The notes under the pieces are model-generated. The model saw only the letters and a program-made list of their open reading frames with translations, did not search any database and was not told where the DNA came from. 64,000 nucleotides of DNA. It comes from Flavobacterium sp. 1 (GTDB lineage Bacteria > Bacteroidota > Bacteroidia > Flavobacteriales > Flavobacteriaceae). Shown here piece after piece: positions 46,055-52,770 of this stretch (its first letter is position 1; every line of letters begins with the position of its first letter). The DNA lies in the NCBI RefSeq assembly GCF_002797935.1, contig NZ_PGER01000001.1, forward strand, positions 1,674,001-1,738,000. The letters are read 5' to 3'. A program made the translations under genes and the position numbers.

Positions 46055-46669
46055 TTACTCCCAGAGCTTTTTTTGGTGAGGAGCTCTTTTTTTGTTAATC
46101 CATTTATTCAATTTATAACATAGAAATGCTGATCCGCTTCCCACAATGGCACCGGCAAAAACATCTGTCGGATAATGTACGCCCAAGTACATACGGGAAT
46201 ATCCAACTGCACCAGCCCATAAAAAAGACGGAGCAATAACATACCATTTTGGATAAGCCATACTCAGTGAGGTTGCTGTTGAAAACGCGGAAGAAGTATG
46301 AGCCGAAGGAAAAGAATAGCTAGACTCTAAAGTAACATTCTCTATTTCAGGATACGTTTCATAAGGTCTTTCCCTTTTGGCGATACTTTTTAAAGCCAAA
46401 GAAATAAATGCCGAAGCGGCTAAAGATTCACCAATGAAAATTGCTTTTTTCTTTGTGGTACTGTCTTTTTCAATTAATCCAACCGCATAAATAATTATGG
46501 GAGTACCAACACTTACAGGCATGGCACTATTGGTAATCCCAACCATTGTGGATTCGAGATTAGTATTCCTGTTCAGATTTATTTTTTTTAAAAGATCAAT
46601 ATCCGAATTTTGAGCATTTGAAATTGAAAAACAAAAAAGGAATATAGAGAAGAAAATAAGTTTTGACAT
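46055..46669 (-). CDS. PAP2 family phosphatase
   Basis: The start is taken at 46669 (MSKLIFFSIFLFCFSISNAQ), a clear signal peptide; the earlier in-frame ATG at 46753 would overlap the upstream gene by 65 bp. The 204-residue product carries the PAP2 triad motifs: KSIAKRERPYE (KxxxxxxRP), YSFPSAHTS (PSGH-like, with Ala for Gly) and SRMYLGVHYPTD (SRxxxxxHxxxD). Helices indicate membrane association. Family knowledge: dephosphorylation of lipid phosphates such as undecaprenyl-PP or phosphatidate; specificity unknown. Its last codons run into a T-rich direct repeat (GAGCTCTTTTTTT) shared with the structured element. Confidence 0.88.
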   Translation of the reverse strand: MSKLIFFSIFLFCFSISNAQNSDIDLLKKINLNRNTNLESTMVGITNSAMPVSVGTPIIIYAVGLIEKDSTTKKKAIFIGESLAASAFISLALKSIAKRERPYETYPEIENVTLESSYSFPSAHTSSAFSTATSLSMAYPKWYVIAPSFLWAGAVGYSRMYLGVHYPTDVFAGAIVGSGSAFLCYKLNKWINKKRAPHQKKLWE

Positions 46670-46688
46670 CTTTCGTCTTTTTATTGGA

Positions 46689-47171
46689 TTAAAAAAAACG
46701 GCTATGCCAGCTGTCCAAAGCAGGAACTTCCCAACATTCGTTGAACTCTTCAATATTGTTAACTAGATTATTAAAAACAATTGTGTTTTCGGTAACTGCT
46801 TTATCTTTAACCATTTTTTTAAAATCAATCAATGGTTTGTGTGCAATGTGATCTCCAAGTTTGAAGGTTACATTCATTTTATCCAATAGATCAACATTAT
46901 ATTTTTTCTCTAAACTTTGAATAAATTCTACTGATGAATCAATAGAACAGCCTGTTGCTGCCTGCACTTCCTGATTTACTGCTAAAATAATAAAACGGTT
47001 ATATTTTAATAAATAAGAAGATTCAAGGCTGGTTCCATGTGCTGCCCATTCGGCAAGAAAGGATTGCAGATCAGTTTCAATTTCAGAAAACTCGGCATCC
47101 GAAAATTTTCTATTCGATTGATAAATCCAAATTTTAGATTCTCCGGGTAAATTTTCAAAAGGAACGTACAT
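46689..47171 (-). CDS. Conserved Bacteroidota protein of unknown function
   Basis: The 160-residue cytoplasmic protein has no signal peptide or membrane helix. Segments include WIYQSNRKFSDAEF, WAAHGTSLESSYLLKYNRFIILAVNQ, ATGCSIDSSVEFIQSLEKKY and IAHKPLIDFKKMV. Relatives are often named ABC transporter ATPase, but no Walker A, signature or Walker B motif is present, so that name is not supported. It lies 52 bp downstream of the Fe-S protein gene and 19 bp upstream of the PAP2 gene, suggesting one transcript with the Fe-S/MlaD cluster. Confidence 0.82.
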   Translation of the reverse strand: MYVPFENLPGESKIWIYQSNRKFSDAEFSEIETDLQSFLAEWAAHGTSLESSYLLKYNRFIILAVNQEVQAATGCSIDSSVEFIQSLEKKYNVDLLDKMNVTFKLGDHIAHKPLIDFKKMVKDKAVTENTIVFNNLVNNIEEFNECWEVPALDSWHSRFF

Positions 47172-47183
47172 ATTAATTATTAA

Positions 47184-47204
47184 TTATGAGTTATGAATTA
47201 TGAA
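47184..47204. repeat. Three 7-bp repeats TTATGAR
   Basis: TTATGAG, TTATGAA, TTATGAA in tandem within the short gap before the conserved 160-residue gene. Confidence 0.5.
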
Positions 47205-47223
47205 TTTAAAATTCATGATCGAT

Positions 47224-48015
47224 TTATAAATCTTGAGCGTTTGCAATCAATTCAGCAATATCCATTACTTTAACGTCATCTTCTCTTTCTTTATTTTTAA
47301 CGCCGTCAGTTAACATTGTGTTGCAAAAAGGACAGCCAGCAGCAATAATGTTCGGTTTTGTCTCCAGAGCATCTTCTGTTCTTTCTATATTAATTTCTTT
47401 ATTTCCTGGTTCAGCATCTTTAAACATTTGTGCACCTCCTGCTCCACAACAAAGTCCATTTGCTTTTGAGCGTTTCATTTCGATCAATTCAGCATCCAGT
47501 TTTTGAATTAAATCTCTCGGTGCTTCATATACATTATTAGCTCTGCCTAAATAACAAGGATCGTGAAAAGCAATTCGTTTCCCTTTAAATTGTCCTCCTT
47601 CAATCGTTAAACGGCCAGAATCCAATAATGATTTAAGGAATTCGGTATGATGTACTACTTCATAGTGACCGCCCAGTTCTGGATATTCATTTTTCAAAGT
47701 ATTGAAACAATGCGGACAAGCTGTAACAATCTTCTTAGCTTCGTAGGCATTCAGCACTTCGATGTTCATCATGGCCTGCATTTGAAACAAAAACTCATTT
47801 CCAGCTCTTTTTGCAGGATCCCCAGTACAGCTTTCTTCGGTACCAAGAACAGCAAAAGATACATTAGCACGATTCAATATTCGGACAAATGCTTTGGTTA
47901 TTTTTTTTGCTCTATCGTCAAAACTTCCTGCACAACCTACCCAAAACAAAACTTCTGGCTGTTTTCCTTGGGCTAGCATTTCGGCCATTGTCGGCACTAT
48001 TAAATTTTCTGACAT
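47224..48015 (-). CDS. CCG-domain (Fe-S)-binding protein
   Basis: The 263-residue protein has two cysteine-rich CCG domains as in heterodisulfide reductase subunit B, GlpC and LutA: VGCAGSFDDR, CPHCFNTLKNEYP, HDPCYLGRANN, GLCCGAGGAQMF and AAGCPFCNTML. These bind a noncubane Fe-S cluster in HdrB. It is soluble. It follows the membrane ferredoxin-type gene by 122 bp, and the two resemble a split electron-transfer module. The electron donor and acceptor are unknown. Confidence 0.9.
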   Translation of the reverse strand: MSENLIVPTMAEMLAQGKQPEVLFWVGCAGSFDDRAKKITKAFVRILNRANVSFAVLGTEESCTGDPAKRAGNEFLFQMQAMMNIEVLNAYEAKKIVTACPHCFNTLKNEYPELGGHYEVVHHTEFLKSLLDSGRLTIEGGQFKGKRIAFHDPCYLGRANNVYEAPRDLIQKLDAELIEMKRSKANGLCCGAGGAQMFKDAEPGNKEINIERTEDALETKPNIIAAGCPFCNTMLTDGVKNKEREDDVKVMDIAELIANAQDL

Positions 48016-48137
48016 AATATATGTTGATTCTGTTATTTCTCAAAAAGATTATTCGTCTCTATTGTCTTGGATTTTAATTATCATTTAATTCCTCTATTCA
48101 TTTAAACAATTAAACTTTTAAATAAATTAATAAACAA

Positions 48138-49469
48138 CTATTCATTTTTCCAATTCAAACGGTCTTGCTGGCTGTATTGCCAAGGTGCGCCATTATTTTC
48201 AATATTAGTCATCATGGCATTTATAGGCATTGGAGCAGCACTTTGTTCCATTACAAGATAACGTCTCATATCCATAATGATAGAAAGCGGACTGATATTA
48301 ACTGGACATTCCTCTACACAAGCATTACAGGAAGTACAAGCCCACAATTCCTCTGGTGTAATATAATTGTTTAATAAGGTTTTATTATCTGGCACAAAAA
48401 TACCTTTGTTTGCATCGATGTTTCGACCTACTTCTTCAATTCTGTCTCTAGTATCCATCATAATTTTACGCGGAGACAATTTTTTGCCTGTTTGATTTGC
48501 CGGGCATGACGAAGTACAGCGTCCACATTCAGTACATGTATAGGCATTTAACAATTGAACCCAGTTTAAATCCTGAATATCATTAGCCCCAAATTTACTT
48601 GGAGTTTCATTTTCTGAAACTGGAGCTGCCGCAAACGGGTCTGCATTTGGATCCATCATTAATTTAACTTCAGCAGTTACCGAAGCTAAATTGTCAAATT
48701 GTCCTTGCGGATTTAAATTGGCAAAATAAGTGTTTGGGAAAGCCAATAAAATATGGAGGTGTTTTGAAAAATATAAATAGTTCATGAAAACCAAAATTCC
48801 AACAATGTGCAGCCACCAAAAACCTTCATTAAGCAGCATCACCAGCTCATTAGACATTCCATTAAAAACAGGAGCTATAAATTGACTTATCGGAAAAGAT
48901 CCAGCTTTTATAAAATGAGAAAAACCACCAGGCACATTTTGCAGATGCAGATCAGAAGCATTCATCAATAAAAACAAAGTCATTAAAGTAATCTCAAAAT
49001 ACAGAATATAATTAGCGTCACCTTTTGGCCATCCTTTTAAATCTGAATGGATAAATCTTTTTAGCTTAATGATATTTCTTCTTATCAAAAATATAGAAAC
49101 TGCTACTAAAACTAAAAAAGCCAATATTTCAAAAGAACCAATTAAAACATCATAGACAACTCCTATAGAAGCAAAAATTCTATGAGTTCCAAATAAACCA
49201 TCAATGATAATTTCTAATAATTCAATGTTGATAATAACAAAACCAACATACACTATAATATGCAGTATTCCAGCAACAGGACGTTTAACCATTTTGGATT
49301 GTCCAAGCGCAATCATAGCCATATTTCTCCATCTTGATTTTGCATTATCAGTACGGTTAACAGCAATGCCAAGATTAATATTTCTAATGATTTTTTTGAC
49401 ATTCAAATAAAAATATCCGAATCCAATAATCAATACAATGGCAAATAAAACATTACTAAGATAAGTCAT
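48138..49469 (-). CDS. Membrane (Fe-S)-binding protein with two [4Fe-4S] sites
   Basis: The 443-residue protein has five or so N-terminal membrane helices (about 5-22, 65-90, 105-125, 155-175, 215-235; NarI/DsrM-like) and a C-terminal dicluster ferredoxin domain: CTECGRCTSSCPAN (about 313-326) and CTSCNACVEECPV (about 378-390). It resembles a fusion of HdrC/DsrK-type and membrane cytochrome-like parts; several membrane His are present, but haem binding is not proven. Just 4 bp separate it from mlaD upstream. With the CCG protein it probably forms a quinone-linked electron-transfer complex (inference). Confidence 0.9.
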   Translation of the reverse strand: MTYLSNVLFAIVLIIGFGYFYLNVKKIIRNINLGIAVNRTDNAKSRWRNMAMIALGQSKMVKRPVAGILHIIVYVGFVIINIELLEIIIDGLFGTHRIFASIGVVYDVLIGSFEILAFLVLVAVSIFLIRRNIIKLKRFIHSDLKGWPKGDANYILYFEITLMTLFLLMNASDLHLQNVPGGFSHFIKAGSFPISQFIAPVFNGMSNELVMLLNEGFWWLHIVGILVFMNYLYFSKHLHILLAFPNTYFANLNPQGQFDNLASVTAEVKLMMDPNADPFAAAPVSENETPSKFGANDIQDLNWVQLLNAYTCTECGRCTSSCPANQTGKKLSPRKIMMDTRDRIEEVGRNIDANKGIFVPDNKTLLNNYITPEELWACTSCNACVEECPVNISPLSIIMDMRRYLVMEQSAAPMPINAMMTNIENNGAPWQYSQQDRLNWKNE

Positions 49470-49473
49470 GAAA

Positions 49474-50433
49474 CTAGTTTTTTACTTTTGTTATAGAATC
49501 GTTTGGAGCATTATACGGCTTATTTTTTTTACCAAAAACAGAAACATTTACATAACGGGTTGGGTTCAGTCTCACGTCCTGCAAAAGCAGCTCTAACTCT
49601 TTTGAAGTTTTAGCTAAATCATTATACAAGGCATCGTCTTTCATTAATTTTCCCATTGTGCCATTGCCAGCTTCTATACCTTTCATTATGCCATCAACCT
49701 TAGTCAGTGTTGCATTTAAATTTCTAACGGTAAGACCTAAATCTGCTTTATTTAAAGAATCTGAAATCTTTACAAAATTATCCGAAACTTTATTAAAATT
49801 AGAAACTACTCCTTTCAGCTGTCCTTTATTTTCTTCTAAAATTACATTTGCATTCGATGCGGCTTTATGGAATTGCTCCATAGTTGCACTAAGTTCTGCT
49901 AGACTCTTTTTTAAGTCCGCTTTCCCTTTAGCATCTAAAACTTCATTGAAACTAACAACTAACTGATCTGCGCTAGTCATTAATTTTTCTACTTTCGCCA
50001 TAGCTGGACTAACTTTGTCACCTAATGAGTCCATCAAACCCGGTTGAATAACACCTTTTAGATAATCACCACTCTCAGCAATATTTTTATCTGCATAATT
50101 AGGATGAATAGCTAATTGCTTACCGCCAATTAGACTAGCGTCGTAAACAGCCGTTGTACTTGATTTAGATATTGGAAAATCAGTATCTATTTGCAGTTCA
50201 ACTAATAATGTTCCTTTTTCGGTTATTGATATTGTTTTTACTTTCCCAATAATAAGTCCATTTATAGTTACTGGAGCTGATGGTGCGAGTCCCTCTACGT
50301 TTTCATATTCTGAATAGAAAGTTTTGTAACTTTTAAAAAGGTCTTTTCCTTTTAAATAACTGTATCCCCAAATGAATAATAAAATTGATGTTATAACTAA
50401 AATAGCAGTCTTAATTTCTCTTGTAATTTTCAA
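49474..50433 (-). CDS. MlaD/MCE family lipid-transport protein
   Basis: The 319-residue protein has one N-terminal transmembrane helix (about 9-24), then a single MCE domain (about 38-118; GLAPSAPVTINGLIIGKVKTI, GTLLVELQIDTDFPI, SLIGGKQLAIH) and a long helical tail (about 130-300) with amphipathic repeats. Family knowledge: MCE proteins form hexameric rings or tubes that move phospholipids between inner and outer membrane. The matching permease and ATPase genes (mlaE/mlaF) are not adjacent here. It lies 55 bp downstream of an amidase gene and 4 bp upstream of the Fe-S gene. Confidence 0.92.
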   Translation of the reverse strand: MKITREIKTAILVITSILLFIWGYSYLKGKDLFKSYKTFYSEYENVEGLAPSAPVTINGLIIGKVKTISITEKGTLLVELQIDTDFPISKSSTTAVYDASLIGGKQLAIHPNYADKNIAESGDYLKGVIQPGLMDSLGDKVSPAMAKVEKLMTSADQLVVSFNEVLDAKGKADLKKSLAELSATMEQFHKAASNANVILEENKGQLKGVVSNFNKVSDNFVKISDSLNKADLGLTVRNLNATLTKVDGIMKGIEAGNGTMGKLMKDDALYNDLAKTSKELELLLQDVRLNPTRYVNVSVFGKKNKPYNAPNDSITKVKN

Positions 50434-50488
50434 AATTTTTGTCTTTTTTTTAATGGGTAAATTTAATATAAAATATTCGAACTAATAA

Positions 50489-51637
50489 TTATTTGATTGC
50501 TTCTTGAATGCTTATTTTTTTTCCGTTTTTGAATGCAATTAAAAAAGCTGAATCATATCCTTTGGATTTCACTACTTTCAATTGATTTTTAGCATTTTCA
50601 TAATCGGAAGTTTCTCCATAAAAGTATTTATAGACATTATCTTCATATACTGAGGACACATCTTTTAGTCCTTTGAAATTTTTAGGCTGTAAGGCTAATT
50701 TATTTTTACTGGCTGCTAATTGGATTTTAAAAATTGACCCTAGTGTATCCTTTTTAAAACTCCCCTTATTAATTAATTGATTTTCAGACTTTTTTACAAT
50801 ATTATCGTTAAGCATTTGTGAAGGTTTTGTGTCAAAATTTTCCGTCCCCCCATCTTCAAAATTTTCATTTTTATAACTTACTATAGCATCTGCAATAGCT
50901 TTGGCAATATCATTTTGGCCATTTTCTGATTCTAAAAAAGATATATCAATTGGACTAGAAATAAAACCAATCTCAATTAAAACTCCAGGCATAATAGACG
51001 CATCCAAAACCCATAGAGGTTCTTGTTTTATCCCCCTTGATTTTATTCCAGAAGAATTTGAAAAATTCTTTTGTATTCTATTTGCAAAACCAATACTGCT
51101 TGTTAAATTATTTTCTTGTACCATTTTCAACCCTATCAATGTTTCTGGGTTGTTTGGATCAAAACCTTTATATGCTTTTTTGTAATTATCTTCTAAAAAG
51201 ATTACGGAGTTTTCTGCTTTTGAAACTTCAAAATTCATATTTGATCTTGACATTCCCATTACATAAGTCTCGCTTCCATTTGGCGTTGCACTTTTGTTTG
51301 AGTTACAATGAATGGAGACAAATAAATTTGCATTGGCGCGATTTGCAATTTTTGCTCTTTCTCTAAGTTCAATGAACTCATCTGTTTTTCGAGTATGTAT
51401 GAAATCAATACTCGGATTTTGTTCTAATATTTTACCAACTTTTAATGTAACAGCCAAGGTTATGTCTTTTTCTTTATAGCTATTAGATTTTGACCTTGCT
51501 CCAGGATCTTTGCCGCCATGACCCGCATCCAAAACAACTTTGAATTTTGAAGCCGATTGTGCAAAACTTGGAAATGAAAAACCAAAGATTGTAAAAAATA
51601 AAATTATAATGATTTTAAATTCATTTTTTGAAAACAT
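50489..51637 (-). CDS. N-acetylmuramoyl-L-alanine amidase with SPOR-like C-terminus
   Basis: The 382-residue protein has a signal peptide (to about SFAQ) and an amidase_3 domain (about 32-255): VVLDAGHGGKDPGAR with the zinc His and Glu, IHTRKTDEFIELRERAKIANRANANLFVSIHCNSN, and LIEIGFISSPID with the catalytic Glu. The C-terminal stretch (about 300-382; GSIFKIQLAASKNKL, YKYFYGETSDYENAKNQLKVVKSKGYDSAFLIAF) reads as a SPOR domain for septal peptidoglycan. It cleaves the peptide stem from glycan strands in the periplasm. The gene upstream is a tandem paralogue lacking most of this SPOR part. Confidence 0.94.
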   Translation of the reverse strand: MFSKNEFKIIIILFFTIFGFSFPSFAQSASKFKVVLDAGHGGKDPGARSKSNSYKEKDITLAVTLKVGKILEQNPSIDFIHTRKTDEFIELRERAKIANRANANLFVSIHCNSNKSATPNGSETYVMGMSRSNMNFEVSKAENSVIFLEDNYKKAYKGFDPNNPETLIGLKMVQENNLTSSIGFANRIQKNFSNSSGIKSRGIKQEPLWVLDASIMPGVLIEIGFISSPIDISFLESENGQNDIAKAIADAIVSYKNENFEDGGTENFDTKPSQMLNDNIVKKSENQLINKGSFKKDTLGSIFKIQLAASKNKLALQPKNFKGLKDVSSVYEDNVYKYFYGETSDYENAKNQLKVVKSKGYDSAFLIAFKNGKKISIQEAIK

Positions 51638-51685
51638 AATTTTAAAAGTTAATATAATTAATAAGACTTCATTATAAGTTTTGCA

Positions 51686-51721
51686 CTAAATGTATTTATT
51701 GGCACCATCTCCAAAAACGAG
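51686..51721 (-). pseudogene. Decayed SPOR remnant behind the upstream amidase
   Basis: In the frame of the amidase, after the stop at 51722-51724, codons read LVFGDGANKYI and then TAG at 51686-51688. VFGDGANKYI lines up residue by residue with VYEDNVYKYF of the neighbouring full-length amidase. The rest of the domain is missing. Confidence 0.65.
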
Positions 51722-52693
51722 TTAGACATTTTGCAATCCCTTAAAATTTATTGGCTTCATCGCAAATTTATTTTTACTGTCAAAAGGCTGAATTTTATAA
51801 ATTGAACCCAGAGTATCTTTTTTAATTAAGTTCTTATTTTCCTTTGGAGTTTCAGAATCTTTTACAGGAATCTCTTTGAGTATTTGAGAAGGTTTCTCAC
51901 CTAAAGTTTCTGCTCCTCCATCACCAAAATATTCATATTTATAACTGATTATGGCATTGGCAATAGCTCTAGCAATGTCATTTTGTCCCTCCTCTGAATT
52001 TAATAATTCTCCTTCTGTAGGATTAGAAATAAATCCTGTCTCAATTAGAACCCTAGGCATATAAGCTTTGTGCAAAACCATAAAAGGGGCTTGTTTTACA
52101 CCTCCATGCCTTAATTTCTTACCTAACTTGGCAAATTGATCTTCAACTTTACTTGCTAATGCAATACTGTTTTCCAAATATTCCTCCTGCATCAAAGTCA
52201 TGCCAATCATTGTTTCTGGAGAGTTGGGATCATAACCTTCATATTTTTGTTTGTAATCTTTCTCCATTGTGATTACGGCATTTTCTTTTTTTGCCGCTTC
52301 AAGATTAGACGCAATTTTATTCATACCCATTACATAGGTTTCGGTACCATCGGCTTCGGTGTTTTTATTTGCATTTAAATGTATGGAGACAAAAATATTT
52401 GAATCAGCTCTGTTGGCAATATCTGCGCGCTCCACCAAATCAATAAAAACATCGGTCTTTCTAGTATATATAACATCTATTTTGGGATAAGCTTCCAAAA
52501 TTTTACCCACTTTCAAAACAATAGCCAATGCTATATTTTTCTCAACTCTTCCGCTATAATTCGCCCCAAAATCATGCGCTCCGTGACCCGCATCTAATGT
52601 GACTTTAAAATCATTGGACTGCCCATAAATATTGGTCATCAACATCATTATTAAAAATGTAAATGCAATTTTTATTTTTTTTGATATATCCAT
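51722..52693 (-). CDS. N-acetylmuramoyl-L-alanine amidase, SPOR domain truncated
   Basis: The 323-residue tandem paralogue of the downstream amidase has the same layout: signal peptide (to about IYGQ), amidase_3 (VTLDAGHGAHDFGANY, IYTRKTDVFIDLVERADIANRADSNIFVSIHLNAN, VLIETGFISNPTEGE) and linker. It stops at KPINFKGLQNV, where the paralogue goes on into its SPOR domain. Reading through the TAA at 51722 gives LVFGDGANKYI then TAG, aligning with VYEDNVYKYF of the paralogue, so a SPOR domain was once present. Catalytic residues look intact, so the enzyme is probably active but less well targeted to the septum (inference). Confidence 0.92.
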   Translation of the reverse strand: MDISKKIKIAFTFLIMMLMTNIYGQSNDFKVTLDAGHGAHDFGANYSGRVEKNIALAIVLKVGKILEAYPKIDVIYTRKTDVFIDLVERADIANRADSNIFVSIHLNANKNTEADGTETYVMGMNKIASNLEAAKKENAVITMEKDYKQKYEGYDPNSPETMIGMTLMQEEYLENSIALASKVEDQFAKLGKKLRHGGVKQAPFMVLHKAYMPRVLIETGFISNPTEGELLNSEEGQNDIARAIANAIISYKYEYFGDGGAETLGEKPSQILKEIPVKDSETPKENKNLIKKDTLGSIYKIQPFDSKNKFAMKPINFKGLQNV

Positions 52694-52744
52694 CTAAATA
52701 GTTAATTTTATTACAAGAGTTCTATTATAAATTTATGTTTTGAT

Positions 52745-52752
52745 TATTTTTG
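52745..52752 (+). promoter_or_regulatory. Promoter-like element at the start of lptD
   Basis: TATTTTTG matches TAnnTTTG. It overlaps the first possible start codon (TTG at 52750), which argues that translation begins further in. Confidence 0.45.
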
Positions 52753-52770
52753 CCGAAAAATATAGTAATT

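Noticed and set aside
45891..46079. 62-codon plus-strand frame
   Set aside because: It runs through the long palindrome and structured element, has a low-complexity unnatural composition and no ribosome-binding context. It is better explained by the RNA/repeat element.
46670..46753. Longer N-terminus of the PAP2 protein
   Set aside because: It would overlap the upstream gene by 65 bp and bury a clear signal peptide that starts at 46669.
46689..47171. ABC transporter ATPase, a common label for such proteins
   Set aside because: No Walker A, signature or Walker B motif is present in the 160 residues.
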